Source: Siphonodentalium dalli
Lineage: Eukaryota > Mollusca > Scaphopoda > Gadilida > Siphonodentaliidae
NCBI GenBank assembly: GCA_032622095.1
Contig: CP136065.1
Location: 35,188,732 to 35,252,731, forward strand
Length of the DNA stretch: 64,000 nt
Direction: 5' to 3'
Under the pieces are notes generated by a model. That model had not been told where the DNA came from. It saw only the letters and a list, made by a program, of their open reading frames with translations, and did not search any database. The translations under genes were made by a program, and so were the position numbers. Positions within the stretch are counted from its first letter, which is position 1; each line of letters opens with the position of its first letter. Positions 11,601 to 26,100 of the stretch are shown piece by piece.

Positions 11601-14600
11601 CACCCCAGCAGAATGAGGTTCCCAGATGGTGAATTTGGTGATGCTAGCCCGCTATGCGGGGTAGCATCACTAAATTCACCCCCCCCCCCGGGACCTCATT
11701 CTGCAAATGCCAGACAAAGTGTTGTTTTTTCGACAAAATTTCAGTCACTTTATTAATTCCAACCCCGGTGGACTTCCCTCTTTTGTCGTGACCCTGCAAG
11801 TTAAGCAACAAGTACAAGCCTTGAAATAGTGTGTCGGTCATTTGCAGAATGAGGTTCCTAGGGGGTGAATTTAGTTATGCATAGTGGGCTAGCATCACCA
11901 AATTCACACTCTGTGAACCTCATTCTGCTGAGGTGTAAGCAGAATGAGGTCCCCAGAGGGTGAATTTGGTGTTGCTAGCCCGCAATGCGGGGTAGCATAA
12001 CTAAATTCACCTTCTGGGGGACAGATGCACTATTTCAAGGCTAGAACAAGTAGTCACGGGCATTTTATAACGACCGTTGCCTTTGAAATAATGTTTAATT
12101 GTCGATTTATCGCCGACGCTTAAGAGAAACTCGATAACTGTTCAAAAGTGGTGTGAAAGATTTATGTGTGATTATTTAACAATACTGCAAAATCCCTTGG
12201 GAAATCGTGTCTGATCATATTTTTTCTACTAACAGTTGCTTAACTTGCAGCGTCACGGCAAGAGGGAAGTCGCCCCCATCTCGTCCACCGGGGTTGGAAT
12301 TAATAAAGTGACTGAAATTTTTGCGAAAAACACTTTGCCAATACATTCTCTTATATATGGGTGATTCCCCCTTAAACGGACAAATTGATGTCTCGTGTAC
12401 AATTGTTCCATAAAAATATGATTGTGCCACAAACAAGACCTATTGTGGCCTTCCATTTCACTGAGGAGCATGTGGCACAACGTTATGGTATAACAGTATT
12501 GTAATATATCAACACATGCCTTTAGTTACATGATCAAAACAACGAGAAAACACGAAAATCGCACTGTCTCATCGCCTAACTGCGAAATTTCATTTTATTC
12601 CTATTAAGTTATCTTACCTCTAATTGACAGAGAACGTGCAGTGTTATGTTATTTCTTGGACTGTTTATCTATGAATATCATTTATGATGCACGTTTTTCG
12701 TGGTTTGATGTAAATATTGACTCTGAAACATCGAAAACCGCCTGTCTCGAGAAATATCCACACCGCGACATTATTTACAATATAGGCTATCCCGGTTCCA
12801 TTTTAACTAAGGTCAACAACCTACCATATGCATAAGAAAGTTTTGCCTTTTGACATTTTGTTTTGAAGATTTTGGACAATATAAAGAATCGAAACACATG
12901 AAAAATGAGACGAAAATAAGTGTACCCTCCAGCGCACCTTAATTAATGTCCACACCGCGATGCTATCAAAGGAACTATAAAATATGTCGGGAGACTACCA
13001 AAATTGCTCAAATAGTACACATGGGGTGAAGAATCGTGAATAAAAACGAATGGACGCCTGACATAAACAGAAAATGAAAAAAAAATGAAGAAAATATAAA
13101 AATTGTCCACACCGCGACATGTCCACACCTCGACGCAGAATAACGTTACAGCCAGCCACAGACACATTTCACGATTAGAATATTTGGGTGGTTCTGTTGT
13201 AAAAGAGTCAACACGATGTACATACACATATAGTTCCTATTGGATGGGGGGGAATGAGTGAGTGAGTGGGGGGGGGGTGTGCTCAGATATAGAAGCAGAT
13301 GACAATTTGAAAATCAACTGTTTCGGTACATTTCAACAATCGTTCTGCCTGTGGGACGATTTCCGGCTCGTATGGTATAGCAAAGGCGTCAATGACACAT
13401 TTTGGGCCATCGGAATATCTCACCGACAATTCAATCTGATTGAGCTCATCGAAAAAACCCCTAAATACCAAATTTCAGTTCGATATCTTGAAACATGTAA
13501 GAGAAATCCATCGACATTGTTTTCTATTCACGGTAAATTCTCTTTGCAATTTGGCGAACCCCCTTGAGGAACAGAGTTTGATTGACGTATGTTCACGTTG
13601 TCTACACCAGAGTTCCTCCGTCGTTTGGCGTCAAACCAAGTGTACGATGGACCAGGGCATGCCCGACTTGATAGGAATCGGCATTTATGCGATCAAATTC
13701 TGTTTCCTATGATCAGATCTGTACCTTGTATTCGTTGACCTCTTAGAGAGTTTGAACTCTAAGTCTCGCCCACAAAACACACAAATTTCCACCATCTATA
13801 TTCAAATGGCCGTATCCCATAGACGTCTCAACGTGCGGAGCTGCATGTGCGATACGTCGTTTGGACATATACATCGTCGGCTACTCCGTGATGTACGTGT
13901 TGATAATTCAACTGTTAAAGGGCAAATGGCAAACAAGTGGCAAAAGTTTGGTTGGTTTCCATTAATCATGATATTCGAATTAAACACACGTTTTGGAGAA
14001 AGAGCGAATTTGACAATGACGTCGCCCTGATTCAACCCAGAAACGTCATTAGCACATGCTGTAATGAACGACCTTGATTGGCCTTGACCTTGCCCAATAA
14101 TTTGGCCAAATGTCATTTTCGTGGTCACCAATATCTGTGCTACATACTCGCATAAAATTCATCGGCATGTGACATATGTCATTTTTTCAGAATTTTCTGG
14201 ACGAATTTGTTCATTTAAGGGAGAATCACCCATATATATGCGAGCATCGCATATAAAAGAGAATACCTTGACCTTGTAAGCCAGTGCATTCTCTTAAATA
14301 TGCGAGACTCGCATATTTTAGAGACCACTGGCACAGGATCTTTATTGCTGCACCAGCCATGAATTCAGCCTGTGACGCCATGACACATTCTTGTTAAAGA
14401 GCCCACCGTCCAAACTATGATATTTCAGAGTGATTAATTGTTGTGTTTCAACACTTATGGTGTGCATGTTGAGGTACCATTTTCAAGATTGTCGTGTGCA
14501 ATCTTGCTCATTAGCACTTTTAGTAGAAAAAAATATGATCAGACACGATTTCCCAAGGGATTTTGCAGTATTGTTAAATAATCACACATAAATCTTTCAC

Positions 14601-16497
14601 ACCACTTTTGAACAGTTATCGATTCTCTCTTAAGCGTCGGCGATAAGTCGACATTTAAACATTATTTCATTGCACGGTACACCGGTCGTTATAAAATGGC
14701 TCACCCCAATGCCCGTGACCACTTGTTCTAGCCTTGAAATTGTGCGTCTGTCCCCAGATGGTGAATTTAGTGATGCTACCCCCGCTTATCGGGCTAGCAT
14801 CACCAAATTCACCCTCTGGGGACCTCATTCTGCTTGCACCCCAGCAGAATGAGGTTCCCAGATGGTGAATTTGGTGATGCTAGCCCGCTATGCGGGGTAG
14901 CATCACTAAATTCACCCCCCCCCCCGGGACCTCATTCTGCAAATGCCAGACAAAGTGTTGTTTTTTCGACAAAATTTCAGTCACTTTATTAATTCCAACC
15001 CCGGTGGACTTCCTCTTTTGTCGTGACCCCTGCAAGTTAAGCAACAAGTACAAGCCTTGAAATAGTGTGTCGGTCATTTGCAGAATGAGGTTCCTAGGGG
15101 GTGAATTTAGTTATGCATAGTGGGCTAGCATCACCAAATTCACACTCTGTGAACCTCATTCTGCTGAGGTGTAAGCAGAATGAGGTCCCCAGAGGGTGAA
15201 TTTGGTGTTGCTAGCCCGCAATGCGGGGTAGCATAACTAAATTCACCTTCTGGGGGACAGATGCACTATTTCAAGGCTAGAACAAGTAGTCACGGGCATT
15301 TTATAACGACCGTTGCCTTTGAAATAATGTTTAATTGTCGATTTATCGCCGACGCTTAAGAGAAACTCGATAACTGTTCAAAAGTGGTGTGAAAGATTTA
15401 TGTGTGATTATTTAACAATACTGCAAAATCCCTTGGGAAATCGTGTCTGATCATATTTTTTCTACTAACAGTTGCTTAACTTGCAGCGTCACGGCAAGAG
15501 GGAAGTCGCCCCCATCTCGTCCACCGGGGTTGGAATTAATAAAGTGACTGAAATTTTTGCGAAAAACACTTTGCCAATACATTCTCTTATATATGGGTGA
15601 TTCCCCCTTAAACGGACAAATTGATGTCTCGTGTACAATTGTTCCATAAAAATATGATTGTGCCACAAACAAGACCTATTGTGGCCTTCCATTTCACTGA
15701 GGAGCATGTGGCACAACGTTATGGTATAACAGTATTGTAATATATCAACACATGCCTTTAGTTACATGATCAAAACAACGAGAAAACACGAAAATCGCAC
15801 TGTCTCATCGCCTAACTGCGAAATTTCATTTTATTCCTATTAAGTTATCTTACCTCTAATTGACAGAGAACGTGCAGTGTTATGTTATTTCTTGGACTGT
15901 TTATCTATGAATATCATTTATGATGCACGTTTTTCGTGGTTTGATGTAAATATTGACTCTGAAACATCGAAAACCGCCTGTCTCGAGAAATATCCACACC
16001 GCGACATTATTTACAATATAGGCTATCCCGGTTCCATTTTAACTAAGGTCAACAACCTACCATATGCATAAGAAAGTTTTGCCTTTTGACATTTTGTTTT
16101 GAAGATTTTGGACAATATAAAGAATCGAAACACATGAAAAATGAGACGAAAATAAGTGTACCCTCCAGCGCACCTTAATTAATGTCCACACCGCGATGCT
16201 ATCAAAGGAACTATAAAATATGTCGGGAGACTACCAAAATTGCTCAAATAGTACACATGGGGTGAAGAATCGTGAATAAAAACGAATGGACGCCTGACAT
16301 AAACAGAAAATGAAAAAAAAATGAAGAAAATATAAAAATTGTCCACACCGCGACATGTCCACACCTCGACGCAGAATAACGTTACAGCCAGCCACAGACA
16401 CATTTCACGATTAGAATATTTGGGTGGTTCTGTTGTAAAAGAGTCAACACGATGTACATACACATATAGTTCCTATTGGATGGGGGGGAATGAGTGA

Positions 16498-16947
16498 GTG
16501 AGTGGGGGGGGGGTGTGCTCAGATATAGAAGCAGATGACAATTTGAAAATCAACTGTTTCGGTACATTTCAACAATCGTTCTGCCTGTGGGACGATTTCC
16601 GGCTCGTATGGTATAGCAAAGGCGTCAATGACACATTTTGGGCCATCGGAATATCTCACGGACAATTCAATCTGATTGAGCTCATCGAAAAAACCCCTAA
16701 ATACCAAATTTCAGTTCGATATCTTGAAACATGTAAGAGAAATCCATCGACATTGTTTTCTATTCACGGTAAATTCTCTTTGCAATTTGGCGAACCCCTT
16801 GAGGAACAGAGTTTGATTGACGTATGTTCACGTTGTCTACACCAGAGTTCCTCCGTCGTTTGGCGTCAAACCAAGTGTACGATGGACCAGGGCATGCCCG
16901 ACTTGATAGGAATCGGCATTTATGCGATCAAATTCTGTTTCCTATGA
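16498..16947 (+). pseudogene. Copy 6 version of the possible exon, frame unbroken
   Basis: This copy has six A in the homopolymer and the reading frame stays open for 149 codons to the TGA after TTCTGTTTCC. It starts at a GTG inside the GAGTGAGTGAGTG repeat, so it has no conventional eukaryotic start. Composition is that of an ordinary soluble protein with several Trp and Cys residues (for example a WDDFRLVWYSKG stretch and a CSRCLHQ motif). No known domain is recognised. Functionality is unproven. Confidence 0.25.
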
Positions 16948-19736
16948 TCAGATCTGTACCTTGTATTCGTTGACCTCTTAGAGAGTTTGAACTCTAAGTC
17001 TCGCCCACAAAACACACAAATTTCCACCATCTATATTCAAATGGCCGTATCCCATAGACGTCTCAACGTGCGGAGCTGCATGTGCGATACGTCGTTTGGA
17101 CATATACATCGTCGGCTACTCCGTGATGTACGTGTTGATAATTCAACTGTTAAAGGGCAAATGGCAAACAAGTGGCAAAAGTTTGGTTGGTTTCCATTAA
17201 TCATGATATTCGAATTAAACACACGTTTTGGAGAAAGAGCGAATTTGACAATGACGTCGCCCTGATTCAACCCAGAAACGTCATTAGCACATGCTGTAAT
17301 GAACGACCTTGATTGGCCTTGACCTTGCCCAATAATTTGGCCAAATGTCATTTTCGTGGTCACCAATATCTGTGCTACATACTCGCATAAAATTCATCGG
17401 CATGTGACATATGTCATTTTTTCAGAATTTTCTGGACGAATTTGTTCATTTAAGGGAGAATCACCCATATATATGCGAGCATCGCATATAAAAGAGAATA
17501 CCTTGACCTTGTAAGCCAGTCCATTCTCTTAAATATGCGAGACTCGCATATTTTAGAGACCACTGGCACAGGATCTTTATTGCTGCACCAGCCATGAATT
17601 CAGCCTGTGACGCCATGACACATTCTTGTTAAAGAGCCCACCGTCCAAACTATGATATTTCAGAGTGATTAATTGTTGTGTTTCAACACTTATGGTGTGC
17701 ATGTTGAGGTACCATTTTCAAGATTGTCGTGTGCAATCTTGCTCATTAGCACTTTTAGTAGAAAAAATATGATCAGACACGATTTCCCAAGGGATTTTGC
17801 AGTATTGTTAAATAATCACACATAAATCTTTCACACCACTTTTGAACAGTTATCGATTCTCTCTTAAGCGTCGGCGATAAGTCGACATTTAAACATTATT
17901 TCATTGCACGGTACACCGGTCGTTATAAAATGGCTCACCCCAATGCCCGTGACCACTTGTTCTAGCCTTGAAATTGTGCGTCTGTCCCCAGATGGTGAAT
18001 TTAGTGATGCTACCCCCGCTTATCGGGCTAGCATCACCAAATTCACCCTCTGGGGACCTCATTCTGCTTGCACCCCAGCAGAATGAGGTTCCCAGATGGT
18101 GAATTTGGTGATGCTAGCCCGCTATGCGGGGTAGCATCACTAAATTCACCCCCCCCCGGGACCTCATTCTGCAAATGCCAGACAAAGTGTTGTTTTTTCG
18201 ACAAAATTTCAGTCACTTTATTAATTCCAACCCCGGTGGACTTCCCTCTTTTGTCGTGACCCTGCAAGTTAAGCAACAAGTACAAGCCTTGAAATAGTGT
18301 GTCGGTCATTTGCAGAATGAGGTTCCTAGGGGGTGAATTTAGTTATGCATAGTGGGCTAGCATCACCAAATTCACACTCTGTGAACCTCATTCTGCTGAG
18401 GTGTAAGCAGAATGAGGTCCCCAGAGGGTGAATTTGGTGTTGCTAGCCCGCAATGCGGGGTAGCATAACTAAATTCACCTTCTGGGGGACAGATGCACTA
18501 TTTCAAGGCTAGAACAAGTAGTCACGGGCATTTTATAACGACCGTTGCCTTTGAAATAATGTTTAATTGTCGATTTATCGCCGACGCTTAAGAGAAACTC
18601 GATAACTGTTCAAAAGTGGTGTGAAAGATTTATGTGTGATTATTTAACAATACTGCAAAATCCCTTGGGAAATCGTGTCTGATCATATTTTTTCTACTAA
18701 CAGTTGCTTAACTTGCAGCGTCACGGCAAGAGGGAAGTCGCCCCCATCTCGTCCACCGGGGTTGGAATTAATAAAGTGACTGAAATTTTTGCGAAAAACA
18801 CTTTGCCAATACATTCTCTTATATATGGGTGATTCCCCCTTAAACGGACAAATTGATGTCTCGTGTACAATTGTTCCATAAAAATATGATTGTGCCACAA
18901 AAAAGACCTATTGTGGCCTTCCATTTCACTGAGGAGCATGTGGCACAACGTTATGGTATAACAGTATTGTAATATATCAACACATGCCTTTAGTTACATG
19001 ATCAAAACAACGAGAAAACACGAAAATCGCACTGTCTCATCGCCTAACTGCGAAATTTCATTTTATTCCTATTAAGTTATCTTACCTCTAATTGACAGAG
19101 AACGTGCAGTGTTATGTTATTTCTTGGACTGTTTATCTATGAATATCATTTATGATGCACGTTTTTCGTGGTTTGATGTAAATATTGACTCTGAAACATC
19201 GAAAACCGCCTGTCTCGAGAAATATCCACACCGCGACATTATTTACAATATAGGCTATCCCGGTTCCATTTTAACTAAGGTCAACAACCTACCATATGCA
19301 TAAGAAAGTTTTGCCTTTTGACATTTTGTTTTGAAGATTTTGGACAATATAAAGAATCGAAACACATGAAAAATGAGACGAAAATAAGTGTACCCTCCAG
19401 CGCACCTTAATTAATGTCCACACCGCGATGCTATCAAAGGAACTATAAAATATGTCGGGAGACTACCAAAATTGCTCAAATAGTACACATGGGGTGAAGA
19501 ATCGTGAATAAAAACGAATGGACGCCTGACATAAACAGAAAATGAAAAAAAAATGAAGAAAATATAAAAATTGTCCACACCGCGACATGTCCACACCTCG
19601 ACGCAGAATAACGTTACAGCCAGCCACAGACACATTTCACGATTAGAATATTTGGGTGGTTCTGTTGTAAAAGAGTCAACACGATGTACATACACATATA
19701 GTTCCTATTGGATGGGGGGGGGGAATGAGTGAGTGA

Positions 19737-20180
19737 GTGGGGGGGGTGTGCTCAGATATAGAAGCAGATGACAATTTGAAAATCAACTGTTTCGGTACAT
19801 TTCAACAATCGTTCTGCCTGTGGGACGATTTCCGGCTCGTATGGTATAGCAAAGGCGTCAATGACACATTTTGGGCCATCGGAATATCTCACGGACAATT
19901 CAATCTGATTGAGCTCATCGAAAAAACCCCTAAATACCAAATTTCAGTTCGATATCTTGAAACATGTAAGAGAAATCCATCGACATTGTTTTCTATTCAC
20001 GGTAAATTCTCTTTGCAATTTGGCGAACCCCTTGAGGAACAGAGTTTGATTGACGTATGTTCACGTTGTCTACACCAGAGTTCCTCCGTCGTTTGGCGTC
20101 AAACCAAGTGTACGATGGACCAGGGCATGCCCGACTTGATAGGAATCGGCATTTATGCGATCAAATTCTGTTTCCTATGA
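19737..20180 (+). pseudogene. Copy 7 version of the possible exon, frame unbroken
   Basis: Same as the copy 6 version, with six A and an open frame of 147 codons from a non-standard start. Copies 6 and 7 also share a private C (CCAGTCCATTCTC) downstream, so the open frame here is probably one event spread by local duplication and not independently kept. Confidence 0.25.
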
Positions 20181-23100
20181 TCAGATCTGTACCTTGTATT
20201 CGTTGACCTCTTAGAGAGTTTGAACTCTAAGTCTCGCCCACAAAACACACAAATTTCCACCATCTATATTCAAATGGCCGTATCCCATAGACGTCTCAAC
20301 GTGCGGAGCTGCATGTGCGATACGTCGTTTGGACATATACATCGTCGGCTACTCCGTGATGTACGTGTTGATAATTCAACTGTTAAAGGGCAAATGGCAA
20401 ACAAGTGGCAAAAGTTTGGTTGGTTTCCATTAATCATGATATTCGAATTAAACACACGTTTTGGAGAAAGAGCGAATTTGACAATGACGTCGCCCTGATT
20501 CAACCCAGAAACGTCATTAGCACATGCTGTAATGAACGACCTTGATTGGCCTTGACCTTGCCCAATAATTTGGCCAAATGTCATTTTCGTGGTCACCAAT
20601 ATCTGTGCTACATACTCGCATAAAATTCATCGGCATGTGACATATGTCATTTTTTCAGAATTTTCTGGACGAATTTGTTCATTTAAGGGAGAATCACCCA
20701 TATATATGCGAGCATCGCATATAAAAGAGAATACCTTGACCTTGTAAGCCAGTCCATTCTCTTAAATATGCGAGACTCGCATATTTTAGAGACCACTGGC
20801 ACAGGATCTTTATTGCTGCACCAGCCATGAATTCAGCCTGTGACGCCATGACACATTCTTGTTAAAGAGCCCACCGTCCAAACTATGATATTTCAGAGTG
20901 ATTAATTGTTGTGTTTCAACACTTATGGTGTGCATGTTGAGGTACCATTTTCAAGATTGTCGTGTGCAATCTTGCTCATTAGCACTTTTAGTAGAAAAAA
21001 TATGATCAGACACGATTTCCCAAGGGATTTTGCAGTATTGTTAAATAATCACACATAAATCTTTCACACCACTTTTGAACAGTTATCGATTCTCTCTTAA
21101 GCGTCGGCGATAAGTCGACATTTAAACATTATTTCATTGCACGGTACACCGGTCGTTATAAAATGGCTCACCCCAATGCCCGTGACCACTTGTTCTAGCC
21201 TTGAAATTGTGCGTCTGTCCCCAGATGGTGAATTTAGTGATGCTACCCCCGCTTATCGGGCTAGCATCACCAAATTCACCCTCTGGGGACCTCATTCTGC
21301 TTGCACCCCAGCAGAATGAGGTTCCCAGATGGTGAATTTGGTGATGCTAGCCCGCTATGCGGGGTAGCATCACTAAATTCACCCCCCCCCGGGACCTCAT
21401 TCTGCAAATGCCAGACAAAGTGTTGTTTTTTCGACAAAATTTCAGTCACTTTATTAATTCCAACCCCGGTGGACTTCCCTCTTTTGTCGTGACCCTGCAA
21501 GTTAAGCAACAAGTACAAGCCTTGAAATAGTGTGTCGGTCATTTGCAGAATGAGGTTCCCAGGGGGTGAATTTAGTTATGCATAGCGGGCTAGCATCACC
21601 AAATTCACACTCTGTGAACCTCATTCTGCTGAGGTGTAAGCAGAATGAGGTCCCCAGAGGGTGAATTTGGTGTTGCTAGCCCGCAATGCGGGGTAGCATA
21701 ACTAAATTCACCTTCTGGGGGACAGACGCACTATTTCAAGGCTAGAACAAGTAGTCACGGGCATTTTATAACGACCGTTGCCTTTGAAATAATGTTTAAT
21801 TGTCGATTTATCGCCGACGCTTAAGAGAAACTCGATAACTGTTCAAAAGTGGTGTGAAAGATTTATGTGTGATTATTTAACAATACTGCAAAATCCCTTG
21901 GGAAATCGTGTCTGATCATATTTTTTCTACTAACAGTTGCTTAACTTGCAGCGTCACGGCAAGAGGGAAGTCGCCCCCATCTCGTCCACCGGGGTTGGAA
22001 TTAATAAAGTGACTGAAATTTTGGCGAAAAACACTTTGCCAATACATTCTCTTATATATGGGTGATTCCCCCTTAAACGGACAAATTGATGTCTCGTGTA
22101 CAATTGTTCCATAAAAATATGATTGTGCCACAAACAAGACCTATTGTGGCCTTCCATTTCACTGAGGAGCATGTGGCACAACGTTATGGTATAACGGTAT
22201 TGTAATATATCAACACATGCCTTTAGTTACATGATCAAAACAACGAGAAAACACGAAAATCGCACTGTCTCATCGCCTAACTGCGAAATTTCATTTTATT
22301 CCTATTAAGTTATCTTACCTCTAATTGACAGAGAACGTGCAGTGTTATGTTATTTCTTGGACTGTTTATCTATGAATATCATTTATGATGCACGTTTTTC
22401 GTGGTTTGATGTAAATATTGACTCTGAAACATCGAAAACCGCCTGTCTCGAGAAATATCCACACCGCGACATTATTTACAATATAGGCTATCCCGGTTCC
22501 ATTTTAACTAAGGTCAACAACCTACCATATGCATAAGAAAGTTTTGCCTTTTGACATTTTGTTTTGAAGATTTTGGACAATATAAAGAATCGAAACACAT
22601 GAAAAATGAGACGAAAATAAGTGTACCCTCCAGCGCACCTTAATTAATGTCCACACCGCGATGCTATCAAAGGAACTATAAAATATGTCGGGAGACTACC
22701 AAAATTGCTCAAATAGTACACATGGGGTGAAGAATCGTGAATAAAAACGAATGGACGCCTGACATAAACAGAAAATGAAAAAAAAATGAAGAAAATATAA
22801 AAATTGTCCACACCGCGACATGTCCACACCTCGACGCAGAATAACGTTACAGCCAGCCACAGACACATTTCACGATTAGAATATTTGGGTGGTTCTGTTG
22901 TAAAAGAGTCAACACGATGTACATACACATATAGTTCCTATTGGATGGGGGGGGAATGAGTGAGTGAGTGGGGGGGGGTGTGCTCAGATATAGAAGCAGA
23001 TGACAATTTGAAAATCAACTGTTTCGGTACATTTCAACAATCGTTCTGCCTGTGGGACGATTTCCGGCTCGTATGGTATAGCAAAGGCGTCAATGACACA

Positions 23101-26100
23101 TTTTGGGCCATCGGAATATCTCACGGACAATTCAATCTGATTGAGCTCATCGAAAAACCCCTAAATACCAAATTTCAGTTCGATATCTTGAAACATGTAA
23201 GAGAAATCCATCGACATTGTTTTCTATTCACGGTAAATTCTCTTTGCAATTTGGCGAACCCCTTGAGGAACAGAGTTTGATTGACGTATGTTCACGTTGT
23301 CTACACCAGAGTTCCTCCGTCGTTTGGCGTCAAACCAAGTGTACGATGGACCAGGGCATGCCCGACTTGATAGGAATCGGCATTTATGCGATCAAATTCT
23401 GTTTCCTATGATCAGATCTGTACCTTGTATTCGTTGACCTCTTAGAGAGTTTGAACTCTAAGTCTCGCCCACAAAACACACAAATTTCCACCATCTATAT
23501 TCAAATGGCCGTATCCCATAGACGTCTCAACGTGCGGAGCTGCATGTGCGATACGTCGTTTGGACATATACATCGTCGGCTACTCCGTGATGTACGTGTT
23601 GATAATTCAACTGTTAAAGGGCAAATGGCAAACAAGTGGCAAAAGTTTGGTTGGTTTCCATTAATCATGATATTCGAATTAAACACACGTTTTGGAGAAA
23701 GAGCGAATTTGACAATGACGTCGCCCTGATTCAACCCAGAAACGTCATTAGCACATGCTGTAATGAACGACCTTGATTGGCCTTGACCTTGCCCAATAAT
23801 TTGGCCAAATGTCATTTTCGTGGTCACCAATATCTGTGCTACATACTCGCATAAAATTCATCGGCATGTGACATATGTCATTTTTTCAGAATTTTCTGGA
23901 CGAATTTGTTCATTTAAGGGAGAATCACCCATATATATGCGAGCATCGCATATAAAAGAGAATACCTTGACCTTGTAAGCCAGTGCATTCTCTTAAATAT
24001 GCGAGACTCGCATATTTTAGAGACCACTGGCACAGGATCTTTATTGCTGCACCAGCCATGAATTCAGCCTGTGACGCCATGACACATTCTTGTTAAAGAG
24101 CCCACCGTCCAAACTATGATATTTCAGAGTGATTAATTGTTGTGTTTCAACACTTATGGTGTGCATGTTGAGGTACCATTTTCAAGATTGTCGTGTGCAA
24201 TCTTGCTCATTAGCACTTTTAGTAGAAAAAATATGATCAGACACGATTTCCCAAGGGATTTTGCAGTATTGTTAAATAATCACACATAAATCTTTCACAC
24301 CACTTTTGAACAGTTATCGATTCTCTCTTAAGCGTCGGCGATAAGTCGACATTTAAACATTATTTCATTGCACGGTACACCGGTCGTTATAAAATGGCTC
24401 ACCCCAATGCCCGTGACCACTTGTTCTAGCCTTGAAATTGTGCGTCTGTCCCCAGATGGTGAATTTAGTGATGCTACCCCCGCTTATCGGGCTAGCATCA
24501 CCAAATTCACCCTCTGGGGACCTCATTCTGCTTGCACCCCAGCAGAATGAGGTTCCCAGATGGTGAATTTGGTGATGCTAGCCCGCTATGCGGGGTAGCA
24601 TCACTAAATTCACCCCCCCCGGGACCTCATTCTGCAAATGCCAGACAAAGTGTTGTTTTTTTCGACAAAATTTCAGTCACTTTATTAATTCCAACCCCGG
24701 TGGACTTCCCTCTTTTGTCGTGACCCCTGCAAGTTAAGCAACAAGTACAAGCCTTGAAATAGTGTGTCGGTCATTTGCAGAATGAGGTTCCCAGGGGGTG
24801 AATTTAGTTATGCATAGCGGGCTAGCATCACCAAATTCACACTCTGTGAACCTCATTCTGCTGAGGTGTAAGCAGAATGAGGTCCCCAGAGGGTGAATTT
24901 GGTGTTGCTAGCCCGCAATGCGGGGTAGCATAACTAAATTCACCTTCTGGGGGACAGACGCACTATTTCAAGGCTAGAACAAGTAGTCACGGGCATTTTA
25001 TAACGACCGTTGCCTTTGAAATAATGTTTAATTGTCGATTTATCGCCGACGCTTAAGAGAAACTCGATAACTGTTCAAAAGTGGTGTGAAAGATTTATGT
25101 GTGATTATTTAACAATACTGCAAAATCCCTTGGGAAATCGTGTCTGATCATATTTTTTCTACTAACAGTTGCTTAACTTGCAGCGTCACGGCAAGAGGGA
25201 AGTCGCCCCCATCTCGTCCACCGGGGTTGGAATTAATAAAGTGACTGAAATTTTGGCGAAAAACACTTTGCCAATACATTCTCTTATATATGGGTGATTC
25301 CCCCTTAAACGGACAAATTGATGTCTCGTGTACAATTGTTCCATAAAAATATGATTGTGCCACAAACAAGACCTATTGTGGCCTTCCATTTCACTGAGGA
25401 GCATGTGGCACAACGTTATGGTATAACAGTATTGTAATATATCAACACATGCCTTTAGTTACATGATCAAAACAACGAGAAAACACGAAAATCGCACTGT
25501 CTCATCGCCTAACTGCGAAATTTCATTTTATTCCTATTAAGTTATCTTACCTCTAATTGACAGAGAACGTGCAGTGTTATGTTATTTCTTGGACTGTTTA
25601 TCTATGAATATCATTTATGATGCACGTTTTTCGTGGTTTGATGTAAATATTGACTCTGAAACATCGAAAACCGCCTGTCTCGAGAAATATCCACACCGCG
25701 ACATTATTTACAATATAGGCTATCCCGGTTCCATTTTAACTAAGGTCAACAACCTACCATATGCATAAGAAAGTTTTGCCTTTTGACATTTTGTTTTGAA
25801 GATTTTGGACAATATAAAGAATCGAAACACATGAAAAATGAGACGAAAATAAGTGTACCCTCCAGCGCACCTTAATTAATGTCCACACCGCGATGCTATC
25901 AAAGGAACTATAAAATATGTCGGGAGACTACCAAAATTGCTCAAATAGTACACATGGGGTGAAGAATCGTGAATAAAAACGAATGGACGCCTGACATAAA
26001 CAGAAAATGAAAAAAAAATGAAGAAAATATAAAAATTGTCCACACCGCGACATGTCCACACCTCGACGCAGAATAACGTTACAGCCAGCCACAGACACAT

